A stretch of DNA of 64,000 nucleotides from Sapria himalayana (GCA_029783825.1 JAREIK010001468.1:1302001-1366000), one strand, 5' to 3'. Shown: positions 24,042-36,896, numbered from the stretch's first letter. Translations and numbers: made by a program. Notes: a model not told the origin generated them from the sequence alone.

Positions 24042-27000
24042 ATGTATGGGTTAGTAATGATTAACTAATTAATCTTTATGACTAAAAAATTATGTATCTT
24101 ACTCGATAGGTAATAGAAGTATTTGCTAGAATACAACGTAAGATCAACACATGAGCAAATATCTAAAACAACTTTTTTTTTTTTGATAACAAAATACTTA
24201 TGCTTTCATTAACTCAAGTCACATTAATCCCTAAAGAATTTTTGTCTCAATATTATTAATGAAAAATTATGACTAAAGGTATTTATTGAGTCGATTAATT
24301 TTTTGTTTATCATTATTTATAATAAATATATTATTCACATTTATAATCAATATTATTTATTTTTTATATGAATGCCTCTAGTAAAATTAGGCAGTGTCTA
24401 TAATACATTTGTGCAAACCAAATGAGATAACTATGATTGAAAATTTTATAAACTAAATTTTAATGACTATTTTAGATCATATCATATAAGGAATTTTGTA
24501 ATTTGCGCTGTGTTTATACCAAAGTTTTAAAAGGTAAAAGCGTAAGGTGAGATATTTTTGTATTCGTGTGATGAGGTATAAGTCTTGAGACATTAAGATG
24601 TAAGTTTTTTGAGCATCTTAATATATAAATAATTAATATTTTAAAATACATAAAATAAAATAACATAAATAAAAAAAATAAAAAATAAAAAATTTAAAAA
24701 GTATTTTCAAGATGCCCATTGATTATAAATATTATTAATAAATATTTTATAAATTATAATATATTATAATTTATAATATAGTTTTAAGATGCTCCTTCGT
24801 TGGAGCTCACCTCACCCTCATCCTTCTCCCCTACTCCACAGAAAGCTCGCGTTGGAGCTCCATGATGGAGCTATAGGGAATTCCATGATGGAGCTTGAGG
24901 AGCTCCATCGAGCTCAATGGAGCTCGCGTTGAGCTCCCCTCATATTGTATAATAAATTATAATATATTTTAAGATGCCGCTTCGCTGTAGCTCCCCTCAC
25001 CCTCACCCTCACCTGCACCCCTCTCCCATGCTCCACAAAAAGCTCGCGTCAAGCTCTATCGAGCTCAATGGAGCTTGTGTAGAGCTTCGTCAAGTTTATA
25101 TATTTTTTATTGTCTTGAGGTGTTTTATGAACGCCTAGCCTTCAGCTGTGCATCAAGCGTAAAAAAATACTTTTTAAAATATTGGTTTACACTCATAATC
25201 ATTGTGGAGGAGGTCATATTTAATGTATAAAGTTTTAGTTTTAGCATGAGCTCTGAGAGAGGTTAAATCTTGATATTTTTATTTTTGTAAATTAGAGAGG
25301 ATTCGTATGATGAGTTTTGAACTCGAGATTTACTGCTTATAGATGAAGATATTTGTCATTGTACCAAGACATGACCTCTTTAAGATCGTGATAAAAAAAT
25401 ATTTTTTATGTCTAACTAATATATTATTTATTTGTGAGATGCTATAAGTGGTATGAGTATTTGAATGAAGATCATTTTGATTATCAGAGAAAAAAAAATA
25501 ATCATAATCAATTGTAGATGTTTAAGTAAAATTATTCACAATAAGTTTTGTTTTTGAGTGATCTATCTTCCATCGTGATAAATCTTTATTGTGAATAACT
25601 ATCTGCAATCAATAATATATAATTATAAATATTGAGGTATTTGTTTCTAAATTATATTGGTGAATAATATATATATATATATATTTATCGTTACCGTGTG
25701 TCATAATGGTTTATATAATGTATTAAAAAGAGCCCTGATTATCCTACTATTAAAAAGAAGCAATAAAGGGTAATAAAGAAGGATAAATATGTGATTGTGT
25801 CATTTTGATAAATTTTATGAAATAGAATATTGAGTAAATTTTTTATTTTTATCGAAGAATAATTGAAAGATTAAGATTAAATGAGTTGATTGTAAACTCT
25901 TTTGACTTTTTGAGTGGTTTTCCTTTGTTTTTAATAGGCTTGCAACTTAGCCATGTCTTCAATTCAACCCAACCCAAACTCAAAAAAGGTAAATCTAAAT
26001 TATGACCTATAGAAATTAATGTGAAAAAGCAAAATAAAATATACTCAATGTACTTTAATAATATAATATAATATAATCATGCCCCGATACAATGGGTATA
26101 ATGGATTGAGCAATATAAAAGTTGGATGATTACATCAAAAATATAAAATAATATAAAATAGAATAAATAAGCAAACTGTACTACTGCCCTTCAGGCTAGT
26201 ATGTACAAGTTTTTAACACCAAGCTTGAAAAAGAGAAATATAATTTGAGTTTTCTTGAAGATTTTTGTGAAGATATCTATTGGTTATTCTATTAATTGAG
26301 TATATTCTATAATAATGGTCGCATCCTAGATTTTTTTCTCAAGGAAAAAATAGTCTACATCTATGTATTTTGTTTGTTCGTGAAACATTAAATTTGAGGC
26401 TACATACTTTGCTAGTTGACTATCATAATAAAATATAGTAAAAGAAGAAAATGAATATCAATTTTTCTAGAGTTGGTGAAATATACAAAGTAACTCTCTA
26501 GTAATTATTGTTATCACTTTGAGCTTTATATCTGTATTGAATCTTAAAATAATTATATGTCTCTTAATTTTTATAAATTAAATTGTCTCTAAGAAAAATA
26601 CAAAATTATATTGTAGTCATTCTCTCGATACATGCTAGAACTCAACTTGAATCTAAATACACGGCCAATGATAAGTGTTTATGATTTTGAAACAGATTCT
26701 CAAGTCCTTGAGATTTTTTCACGTACCTCAATATATAAAAATTATATCAAATTAAATTTATCAATGAGAATTTAGGGAATAACTAACTATATTAATTATA
26801 TATATTATATTTGATTTGGTTATAATCAGATAATTAATATTTTTTATGATTCTTTTATAAATAGTAGATTTAATTAAAGGAGTCGTATTAAAAATAAATT
26901 TAATATTTGGATCAATTGGAGTATTTGCTGAAGTATAACTTAAAAGATCAATCTCTATAAAAATATCAAGTATATATTTTTTATGAAAAGATAATGGCTC

Positions 27001-30000
27001 ATAGAATAAACAATATCTATACCAAGAATGTATGAGTTTATCAAGATTTTTTGTCTGGAATTATGCCTAAAAATACTTGAGTTGGGTGGCCCCTAACTCA
27101 TCATCTTTTCAATTAAAATTTATTCACATAAGTAACCAATAAAATAATCTTGTCATTAGTGTTCTTCCAAAAAATAAAGAAAAGCATGTAATATGTTTGT
27201 GTAACTCAAATGAGGTGACTTTTTGTGAGAATCTTGCAAATGAGGCTCTCAGTGATTATTTTAAGTTATATAATATTTTTTATAATCTATAAATTATATC
27301 TGATTGTGCTCAAAACTTTGGCAGTTGTTTTATATATCTATTCCTCAAAAGCATCATGAATAAATATATTCTTTATGTCTTGATAATATATTATCTAATT
27401 ATTAGATGTTGCATGGCAAGGGATATTAGAATTTTATTGAGGTCATTTTGATCATTAAAGTAAAAAATATTTTTGTAATCCACCCTAAATATTTGAGTAT
27501 ATTATTTGACTATAAATTTTACTTTATGATAATCTTCCTTCTCCTGTGGACATATCTTTACAATATATATTTACCTGTTATCAATAATAGATATTTTTCA
27601 AAGATCATCATATTAGTTTCCAAGTCCTATAAGAGTGGAGGACATGTATATTTTCTATTATGGTTTGGGAACATATTAGATGAGATGATATATTAGATAA
27701 AGTTTCAAGTATATTAATACTATCAATATCAAAAATATGATAAAATATATGAAATTGAATACTGAATTTAATTTATTTGTTTTTTTTAGAGAATGATTGG
27801 AAGGTCAAGATCAGAGGAACTGATTGTAAGATCATATAGCTTTTGGGTATATCTCTCTTTTTATCTCTCTCTTGATATAGACACCTAGTTCGAGGTGATC
27901 AAGTTTTTTAATTACTAACTTAATATGAGTGTACTGGTGTGAAGACTCATAGCATTTGAGCATGAAGGAGATCTCTTTACTCGGGAAGTCTCACTCTTTA
28001 CATCTTTATTATGATCAGAATTTTTTAATATATAATAATTTCATGGGTAACAACTAGTTACGTACTATCTATAGACTCGTTAAAAAAAGTTATGGTCAAA
28101 AAATATAATATCTTCATCAATGAAGATTCAATTAGTATCTAATGAAAAACATTGGTATTTTCTTTGGGTAATGGAGTTTCCATGGGCAACAACTAGTTTC
28201 ACAATTCTTTATATAGGATCTGTAAGAATATATGCTAAAAAAAGATAAAAGATGATATCTGATTGATAAGATATATTGTGGATAAAATTATATATCTTCA
28301 ATAATATTTGGAATATTTTTTCCAAGTAGAAGTGTCTGGGTTATTTAAACTAGATATTTATTTTTCATTTTAATATGTTTATTTTGTTGGGGTGTGTTGA
28401 CACAAGAAGTATGGTATATACTTTTATGATCTATATATTAATTATTAAATTAGTTTTACTTATATTTTAATGAATTATTATTTCTTATTTTTTAAATATT
28501 TTTTAAAATTATTATTTTTATCTTTTTATGAAAAATTTTAAAAATAGATAAAACATATGATTTATCTGAATAAATATATATTTATGTATATCTCAAATAA
28601 TAATTAATAAAAATGATCAAATACCTAAATTTTTTCATAGTCACATTTCTTATAATTTCTCATATATTTGAGCTTATTAGAGTGATTAGGTTCTTACTTA
28701 AATCATACTTGTGTGTACGATATAAAATTTTGATAAATTTTTTTAACAGACATACCTTACATTTATGGTTAAAATATTTCTAAGATTAATATAAAATGTT
28801 CTCAACTTAGCTATTAAGTTGAGAATACAAAAACAAAATATTTAACATACAAAAATATATAGAATAAAATCTTATTATAAAAGAGGTAATATATAATCTA
28901 TCAAACTTAGTCTCTAAATGAGTTTTTCTCAAAGTTTGCTGATCCTATAGATAAATATTAGTATATATAAAAAAAATCTAAGTTAAATTATCTAGAAAGA
29001 TAACTCATAGGCAATAAACTAATAAGACAATTAAGAATAAACAAGATACGTGAATATAACAAGAATCCAAATTGGATATTATTATATTTAATAATTTTTA
29101 AATATTTGTTATTAATTATAATAATATTTTTAGAACATTAAAATAATATGATGAATAATGATATGATTATTAATAATATAAATATTATCTTATGTGTCGA
29201 TAATCTAGGAGTCTAAAGTGGGAATACTAATAAAATAACTAGTGATATTTGAAAGAAGCAAAAAATTTGTTGATGTTTTAGAGAAGAGTTCTATATATTT
29301 CTTTCTAGTAAGTATAAGAATTATGGTGGATGAATTCTATGAGGATTTTACATGGCTTTGGTAATCACTCACTTTATTACACACACTTTCTCTTTCTTAA
29401 TATATTGTAAAATTCTTGGTATTTTTTTATATATAATATCTAATAATTATCTTTGGTATAATACAATCTCATATAATATATATACTAAATAAAAGCTCTC
29501 TTCTATTAATCTCTATTGTGATAATATTTTTGCAAACTAATTTTTCTAAAATTCAAAAATCACATCAAGTAAAAGTATTCAAGTTATCTCAATCAGATAT
29601 CTATTCTTCATTGCAATATTTTTATTTTGTTGGGGTGTGCTGAAACACAAAAAATCTATTGTATATTTAATGATCTATTTAATAATTGTTGAATTAGTTT
29701 GCCATATATTATAATGAATTATTATTTCTTATTTTTTTATATTTTTAACAATTTGATTTTTTTTATCTTTTTATGAAAAATCTAAAAAAGAGGAAAACCA
29801 TATGATCTATCTCAATAAAGATATATCTATATATATATAATGAATAATAATCAATTAAAGTGATCAAATACCTAAATTTCTTTATAGTCGCATTTATTCT
29901 AGGTTTCCATACATTGAGTTTATTAGATTGAATATGTTTCTATTCAAATTATACTTTTGTGTAAGATATGAAATTCTATTAAATTTTTCTAACATGCTTG

Positions 30001-33000
30001 ACATTCAAGGTTGAAATATTTTTAAGACTAGTATAACATATTCTCAACTTAGCTATTGAGTTGAGAATGCACAAGTAAAATATCAAACATACAAAAACAT
30101 ATAAAATAAAATTTTATTATAAAAGAGAATATCTATTCTATCATGCTCGATCCCAAAAAGAGTTTTTTTTAGAGCCTCTTGGTTTTGTAGACGAATATTA
30201 GCAGGAATAAAAAATCTAAATTAAATTAGCCGGAAAGTTGATTCATAGGTAATAAACTAATAAGACAATCAAAAATGAAAAAAATAAACGTAAATATAAT
30301 AAAGATCTAAGTTGAACACTATCATATCTAATAACTTTTGAATATTTATTATTAGTTATAAAAATATTTTTAGAACATGAAATAATATGGTAAATAATAA
30401 TATGATTACCAGTATTGCGGCACGCAGGTTGACCCCTATGCCCGGCATGGCTTGTATATGTTTGGGTCTAGCCATGTTGGTCCATGCCTAGGCTAAATTT
30501 CCTAGGATGTGCCAAGAAAAATGCCTAGGCATCATGGCACATTTGTATCTCTAATTGTATCTAATTCTAATTTTTTTTCAAAGACAAAATATTGGTTTGT
30601 GTCCACCACAATGATAGATATTCTCTCAGCGGAGTTCGACTAATATGGTAATATTTAAAAAACTGATAATGAAGTAGTGAAAGGAGAAAAATGAATATGA
30701 GATATCTTCAAAAATTGCTCGAGTGCAGCTCTGTTATCTTTTAGAGAGTAATTAGAAGATTAACATTAAGTCAATAATCTATATAAATATCTTATTTTGT
30801 AGGAGGGTGATCAGCGATCTAATTGATATGTTCTTTCTCAGCGTAAATTCTATATAACTATCTATATATCATAGTTTCCTAAATCCTAGTATGCCTAAAC
30901 ACAAGTTCTAGAAACATCTACACGATTTCTTCCTCATCATCAAATCTCATGATTTTTTTTTTTGAAAAATCTTTATTAGTATTTGATTGTCAAATTAGTC
31001 TACTTATTATCATGATCAAGGTTATATATATATATACATATACATATACATATACATATACTTATACTTATACTTAGTTATATTATATTAGTGTGTTTTT
31101 GTTTCTAGTGGAATATTCTTGGTGTATAAAGGAGTACCCATTGTAGGTTTTATTTTCATGCTTACACACACACACACACACTTGTATATTTATTTATATG
31201 TTATTTTTTATACATTAATGGAGGAGGTTGTACATGTGCATAAGCCTCTCACCTTAGCACTAAGATATGATCTCTAATACATACATGTTACATGAAGATT
31301 TTCTCTGTGATCAATTATTTTATTATTATTGTCGCCTAAGTAATTTTAACTTTCAGAGTTTTTATGATATTTAGCTTGTTGTATTCATTTTAACTTTCAG
31401 AGTTTTTATTTTAACTTTCTACATAATGAGTGTCGGCTAGGCAGTGAGTGGTGTCGTGGTGTCACATGGATGTGACACCATGATGAGTGCACGTCATGTG
31501 TGTTGCATGGTCCAGGATGAGTGCAATGATGAAGAAAGAAATAGGTAGAAAATAGTATAATGCGTACAACAATGTGACATTGTGTATTGTAGTGTGGTTC
31601 AAATATGTATTGTGACTAATGGAAGAGGCTAAAGTCTTGGTTATTGTTTTGTGGAGGCTCAGACAATAGAATTACACTTGGTGGGCCGTGAGATAGATTT
31701 GTCATATCTTCCTCCCTCTAGATCAAAGATTCACCATTGGATAGTTCAATATATCTGAGGCAAACAAATTCACTGGAGAGATATCTCTAGAGGTGTCAAA
31801 CGGGCCGGCCCATTTTTTTGAGCAAGAGCATGCCTTCGTGCTGGGCCCGCTCGGGCCTGGCCTGGCCGTACGGTTCGGGCCTCGTGGGACCGCGGGTCGG
31901 GTCCAATCAGACCCGACCCGCGATCTTTTTTGCGGGAGGGGCGATCGTGGGGTCGGGCTCGGGGGACACCCGACACTGGACGAACCCGTGCCGGTGTGCC
32001 GTGCCACGGGCCAAAACGGGCATGGCACGGGCCCGGTTGACACCTCTAGATATCTCATATAATTTATCTTGGAGGGTATTATTTTGGATACTTGAGTGTT
32101 ATTAATCTACTACTTGTTCATTCTCAACTTGATTACTCATCTCTAATCAATTTGTCAATTTTGGATCATAATGTTAGAGGTATCTTTATCCTAGATTGTA
32201 AAGTTTGCTAGTTAGGAAAACATACTAGAATTTCATATTCTATTCATTAGATTTGTATGAATAAGAGCTCATTCGATCTAATATACCCATATATATGAGG
32301 ATATAATAAAATTGATACTTAAAATAAAAAATTAATTTTATTATATTTATTTATTATTATGTATATTTCACTTTTTTATAAAAGAATAAGTCGAGAATGA
32401 ATACGAAGCTAGTAGAGGGTAGAGGGGGTATTGGTCATAGTAGAAGCATGGACAAAAGATCCTTAACATAGGGTATATATTATAGGATGAGTTGAGCTAC
32501 CATACCAGAGAGAGTATCTAAAAGAAATTTTTAGAGATGATACTGAGAGTATGAGATAAGCAGACTACCAGAGCTATCTAGAAATTCTTGTTAGGAATAC
32601 AACAACAAATATTTATTATCATTCAGATATTATAATCTCATGACTAGTTTTTCTAGTCAGAACCATAGGTCATGACTCGTGTGCCCGCAGTCACATCACA
32701 TGTAATTATTTTTTATTTATGATTTCTTTTAATTCTTTTAATATTATAATAACAATACAAATTATCTAAAGTACTTATTTATGATAAGATCCAACTTGAT
32801 GTTTTATCTTTTCTATTTGTTCTTTTTGTTCTTGATTGTTCTAATAGTCTTATTTTTATGAGTTGTATGTATACATGATTCAACTTTAATATTATTTTTT
32901 CTTCTATTGATTTTATTTTGAATGATCGGATGATTATGAGTTGTCTTTCAAATAGTGCTTATGCAATTATCATTGATGATGATAATATTTTTATGTGCAT

Positions 33001-33844
33001 CATTGTCATATGTATCTTTATTTATAAATAAAAAGGAGAGAGAGTGTGTGTGTGGTAAAATGAGAGAGAGAAAGAGATAGAATGAGAGAGAGGGGGAATG
33101 AGAGAGAGAGAGAGAGAGCGCGGTGGAATGAGAGAGAGAGAGAGGTAGAAAGAACGAGGTAGAATAAGAGAGAGAAAGAGAGAGAGGTAGAATGAGAGAG
33201 AGAAAGAGGTTGAATGAGAGAGAGAGAGAGAGGTAGAATGAGAGAGAGAGAGAGAGGTAGAATGAGAGAGAGAGAGAGAGAGGTAGAAAGAACGAGGTAG
33301 AATAAGAGAGAGAGAGAGAGAGGTAGAAAGAAAGAGGTAGAGAGAGAGAGAGGTAGAAAGAAAGAGGTAGAGAGAGAGAGAGGTAGAAAGAAAGAGGTAG
33401 AGAGAGAGAGAGAGGTAGAAAGAAAGAGGTAGAGAGAGAGAGAGAGTAATCTTCTCCAATGAGTTTTTTATTCAAACAAATAACAATTGGAAGAACTCTA
33501 TGCTTGTTAATGATAGGTTAAGAAGATAGTGGTTTATGCTTTTGCAAAGAATGTTTTTTTTTTTTAAACTACATAATGCACTACCTACTTGCCTTAATAG
33601 CGGCTAAACCACCTAGAACCATGTGCAGGGTGTTTGTGGGTGCGATCGATACACCAGTGGCTCAATAGGAGACGTGGTTCGAGTCATAGTAAAGAAAGAT
33701 GGCTATAGGGGGCTGATGAGGGGCTGGACCCCAAGGATGCTTTTTCATGCACCTGCTGCCGCCATTTGTTGGTCCACCTACGAAGCCTCCAAGACCTTTT
33801 TCCAGGAGCTCAATCGAACTGGCAGTGGCAGTGGCTCCTCTTGA
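22368..33844 (+). CDS. MIT: Mitoferrin, mitochondrial iron carrier, complete, 2 exons with a 10.5-kb intron
   Basis: Mitoferrins (MIT1/MIT2 in plants, Mrs3/4 in yeast) are inner-membrane carriers that import iron into mitochondria for Fe-S cluster and haem synthesis. Exon 1 is 22368-23147 (260 codons, ends LQCQ before GTAATT); exon 2 is 33629-33844 (71 codons plus stop, begins GVCGCDRYTS after TGTGCAG). The junction is phase 0 and the protein has 331 residues, the family length. The three carrier signatures are at residues 58-63 (PVDTIK), 152-157 (PMDMVK) and 249-254 (PLDVVK). The iron-carrier contact blocks are GLGAGPAHAVYF, MNAPFTAVYF and FHAPAAAICW. The start is the first Met before the conserved HFWQFMIAGSVAGS. 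No damage is seen. I cannot say which MIT paralogue it is. Confidence 0.93.
23590..23764 (+). mobile_element. tRNA-derived SINE-like copy
   Basis: An A-box-like TTGGCAGGTG lies near 23608 and a B-box-like GAGTTTGAGTCCC at 23649-23661, about 40 bp apart as in tRNA-derived SINEs. An A-rich tail (TATAAAAAAAAC) ends at about 23764. It lies in the first kilobase of the mitoferrin intron. Ends and target duplication were not resolved. Confidence 0.5.
24520..25185. mobile_element. MITE-like element with long imperfect inverted ends and a GAGCTC-rich core
   Basis: The left end CCAAAGTTTTAAAAGG, continuing to AAGCGTAAGG, pairs with the right end, whose complement is CCAATATTTTAAAAAG, continuing to TTTACGCTTG. 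The core (24783-25095) is a partial tandem duplication rich in GGAGCTC and GAGCTCAATGG motifs that can fold back on itself. Possible short target duplications (TTTATA/TTTACA) are imperfect. It lies in the mitoferrin intron. Confidence 0.55.
25290..25385 (-). mobile_element. tRNA-derived SINE-like fragment, reverse orientation
   Basis: On the minus strand, an A-box-like CTTGGTACAATGAC (near 25366-25353) precedes a B-box-like CGAGTTCAAAACTC (near 25325-25312). Spacing fits a tRNA-derived promoter. The tail was not identified. Confidence 0.4.
25796..27850 (-). mobile_element. Ty1/copia relic, reverse orientation, inside the mitoferrin intron
   Basis: On the minus strand at about 26475-26227 a frame reads YYDSQLAKYVASN, then FHEQTKYIDVD, and later PIDIFTK, separated by stops. 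This is the RNase H end of copia polyprotein, usually DNQAAIHIASN, HERTKHIEVD and ADIFTK. Similar blocks of about 110 bp at 25796-25910 and 27735-27850 may be LTR remnants. No intact frame remains. Confidence 0.65.
28318..30415. repeat. Large tandem direct duplication in the mitoferrin intron
   Basis: A block of about 0.85 kb at 28318-29190 recurs at 29562-30415, about 1.245 kb downstream. Both copies share TTTTGTTGGGGTGTG, ATGAATTATTATTTCTTATTT and GATCAAATACCTAAATTT in the same order. No coding content or clear terminal repeats are visible. Confidence 0.75.
31788..32048. mobile_element. Non-autonomous hAT element (family I), 261 bp, perfect 8-bp target duplication
   Basis: The terminal inverted repeat is TAGAGGTGTCAA / TTGACACCTCTA. 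The flanking target duplication GATATCTC is identical at 31780-31787 and 32049-32056. The interior is strikingly GC-rich (GGGCCGGCCC, GACCCGACCCGCGATC, GTGCCGGTGTGCCGTGCC) in an AT-rich intron. It shares most of its sequence with the element at 59185-59576. Apparent ORFs here are by-products of GC content. Confidence 0.93.
33031..33446. repeat. Purine-only GA-rich minisatellite just upstream of mitoferrin exon 2
   Basis: About 410 bp in which the + strand is almost all G and A. It is made of GAGAGAGAGAGGTAGAAAGA-type units that become regular to the right (33300-33446). Its right edge is about 180 bp from the 3' splice site at 33628. Long Leu/Ser ORFs on the minus strand are artefacts of the array. 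Confidence 0.95.
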
Positions 33845-35096
33845 TTGTATTTTGTTTCGTTTTCCAGAAAATCAATGTATTTTTTATTTTTTTTTTATTT
33901 TTTTTCTTGGATTTGCGTAATTAAGGCATCATTTTTGTGGATAATTATGATAATAATATTATTATCATAATTATTTTTATTATATTTGCATCTTGTTTAG
34001 CAGAAATAAAATGTGATTTGTAATATTTTTAAATTATTCTGCTTTGGTTGGTTCATGGTTTAAAATTGAAATGGGCTGGTGTAATATGTCCTTTCTGTCC
34101 ATGTTAATAATTTAAATTTTTGGGAAATCGTATCGAGAGATACAGACTCAAGGAAAATTACAAATCTAGCCTCGCACATTCTAATGCTTCGATTATAATC
34201 ATTCTGTTTGGACAGTATTGCCCTTTTCCTCTATTGTGGCCCGAAGTGACGTTCATGCTTCATGGGGTGAATGAAGGGTGATCTTAAAAATCAGATTCTG
34301 CAGCTATCATTAGTGAATTTGCTAAAAGTTCAAGTTTATGCAAAGATATATTAATGGGGTGAAGGGCAATAATGTCCAACAGAGATTATATTTATTTTGT
34401 TAAGGGGTATTTATGGCATAAAGTGTGATCAATTGACCTAGCTGGCTTATCTCTTTTTGCAAGACATTTATCCTAAGACTTGGTGGGATGACATTAATAA
34501 AATGGGAAATTATATTTTAATATAAGCTAGCAAAAAATATTTATCATCAAGACTATAATATATATATTTTTAATGATAAAAATACATAAAATTAAAGAGA
34601 CAAAAATAACCCTGTAGTATTATGTAATAATACTATTTGATCCCTTTTTTTTAAATCATGTTTTTTCAATTAATTTTAAAGATTGCCCCGTATTTTTTAT
34701 TTTCATACATCAAATGGTAGTGATGTATTTTATAAGGGTATTATTGTCATTTCCAAGCATTCATAATCTTTTATATTAATTTTTGTTAAGCATTTCTATT
34801 AAATATGCATCTTTTGTATCCTTATAATAAAAATTTATTATTGTTCATCCTAAAATGTAATGTATTTTTTTACTAAAATTGCATATATTTTCATTTCAAT
34901 CAAACAACTTTTTGCTCAATTTTTTTTTTGTGCAAATCTTCACCTATTGTGTGCAACACAAGATGTGTTGGGATGAAATTTATTAGGGTTTGTTCAGGTG
35001 AATAATTAAGATGAACTTAATTATTTAATGTAAATTGTGATTAATTGAAAGAATCTATATAAATATTCTTAGAAAGCATTTCGCATCCTGCAATGT
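33845..35096. other. Mitoferrin 3' region and AT-rich spacer
   Basis: The T-rich sequence after the mitoferrin stop is a likely 3' UTR. The remainder up to the tRNA gene is AT-rich with no recognised gene or transposon. A TATA-like TATATAAATATTC near 35057 and a CAA motif near 35090 precede the tRNA gene. Confidence 0.4.
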
Positions 35097-35100
35097 TGAG

Positions 35101-35171
35101 GCACCAGTGGTCTAGTGGTAGAATAGTACCCTGCCACGGTACAGACCCGGGTTCGATTCCCGGCTGGTGCA
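35101..35171 (+). tRNA. trnG-GCC: tRNA-Gly, anticodon GCC
   Basis: The 71-nt gene folds as a standard cloverleaf. The acceptor stem is GCACCAG with CTGGTGC, the anticodon stem is GTACC with GGTAC, and the loop CTGCCAC carries anticodon GCC at 35133-35135. The T arm is CCGGG-TTCGATT-CCCGG. The D arm (A box, TGGTCTAGTGGTA) and T arm (B box, GGTTCGATTCC) provide the internal RNA polymerase III promoter. A TATA-like run about 40 bp upstream, a CAA just upstream and a TTTT terminator at about 35176 fit plant nuclear tRNA genes. It has no intron and looks functional. Confidence 0.97.
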
Positions 35172-35430
35172 TTTGTTTTCGCCGTACCCAAGCCTGCGTG
35201 AGGTTTTTAAATTTTTTCCATTTTCCTTAGTTTAAAATTAAACGAATGATGGCGGCTAGCCTTGTTATGTTTTTATTCTTTCAGCGAGAATATTATTTTA
35301 TTTTATTTACTATTCCAAATGTAAAACAAAAAAAAAAGCAAGTGGGTTATTTTCTTTGAAATATTATAATACTTTTAATATTAGTAATTACCAAATAAAT
35401 CATTGGAAATTTAAAAATGCATGACTAGGA

Positions 35431-35575
35431 ATTCACACACACACACACACACTTGAACAAACATGCACCCACACACTTGTGCACACTTGCACACACGTGC
35501 GCCTACCCACTTGTTCACACTTGCACATACACACACCCTCACCCACGCACACTTTCTCACACACACACACACACA
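35431..35575. repeat. Interrupted (CA)n microsatellite
   Basis: CA runs at both ends with CACTTGCACAC-type variants between. Confidence 0.9.
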
Positions 35576-36069
35576 TGAATAATAGTAGCAAAGTTGAAAA
35601 TTATACGTTAAAAGTAAAGCCTCAAAAGAGCTCTAATGACTAATAAGTTTATAAGATCAATTTTCAAATTTCTTATATATATATAAATATAATCATTTTA
35701 ATATGTTGAGGAGGTGGGTATCTATGGATAATCACCAATGTAAAAAAAAAAAAATTGAAGGGAGGATACTAGAAAAACTTGATCTACCTATTCATGAATC
35801 CATTTTTTTTGATATTGCACTTTAAACAATGGAGCTCATTGATCAACACCTTCCGAATAATCTTTATGAGGAGTATTATTCTTTGAGTGATCATATTTTT
35901 AGGGTTATGCTAAAAATGTGAACTGATTCAACCATTCTTCTCATGATGATAATCCTTTTAATTCATGGTAGACAATCCAATTTGATTTTCTATGAGCGAT
36001 TGATATAGAGAAAATTACCCTAACACATAAGTGTCATAATAATAATTATAAGAGGAAAAAATGTCATCA

Positions 36070-36420
36070 TGGATTTTATTTATTTTTTTTTTAATTTTTT
36101 TTGATTTTTTTTTGATTTTTTTAATTTTTTTGATTTTTTTTATTTTTTTTTTGATTTTTTTTGATTTTTTTTGATTTTTTTTAATTTTTTTGATTTTTTT
36201 ATTTTTTTTTGATTTTTTTTTGATTTTTTTTGATTTTTTTTAATTTTTTTGATTTTTTTTTTTTTTTTTGATTTTTTTTTGATTTTTTTTGATTTTTTTT
36301 AATTTTTTTTGATTTTTTTTGATTTTTTTTTTGATTTTTTAATTTTTTTTAATTTTTTTTAATTTTTTTTAATTTTTTAAATTTTTTAAATTTTTTTTAA
36401 ATTTTTTTTAAATTTTTTTA
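36070..36420. repeat. T-rich array of GATTTTTTTT units
   Basis: About 350 bp of 9-11-bp units GATTTTTTTT, alternating with AATTTTTTT and shading into TTTAAATTTTT units at the right end. Confidence 0.95.
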
Positions 36421-36780
36421 AATGCATCATGGATTTATGCAAACTTTTGGGAAAACTTTGTGGAGAAGTATGAATTCACTTACGAGCAAAAGAAGCAAGG
36501 AATAGATAAGCTTGCGTTGAAGATAGATAATACGCAATGCTCAATTCTTAATCTCGCTAAATTATGTTTGCAATAAGAAAACAAAACAAAACAAAAAAAA
36601 TCTACTCAAAAATAGTCGAATCTTATAGGCAATAATGGAGTGGTGAGCTCGCGTGAGAGTTCTACCATAGTGCATGAAGATAAAGTTTTTCTTACCTAGA
36701 AGAGGGTGAAGAAATTCACAAATTGTAGCAAAATTATAGGAAAATTAATGTTGATAGAGAATATGCCTAACACTCATATT
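36420..36780 (+). mobile_element. Possible gypsy gag fragment
   Basis: Between two T-rich arrays, one frame reads WENFVEKYEFTYEQKKQGID followed by ILNLAKLCLQ before a stop. The pattern loosely recalls the Ty3/gypsy gag stretch W..F...Y...KK.EF..L. This is weak, and could be chance. Confidence 0.25.
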
Positions 36781-36896
36781 GAAACTAAGAAAATAAAAAA
36801 AAAAAGATGTCATCTTTGAGAAACAAGCAATATTAGTGCAAAAAAAAAAAAAAGAAAACAAGAAAATCTTTATTTTCTTTGTACATAAATAAAAAT

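Noticed and set aside
31723..32105. Gly/Pro/Arg-rich ORFs on both strands
   Set aside because: Open in many frames because of the GC-rich hAT element; equivalent ORFs occur at 59123-59634 and 44705-45122 for the same reason.
32948..33475. Minus-strand ORFs of Leu/Ser/Phe/Tyr repeats, 145-175 codons
   Set aside because: They are the complement of the GA minisatellite inside the mitoferrin intron.
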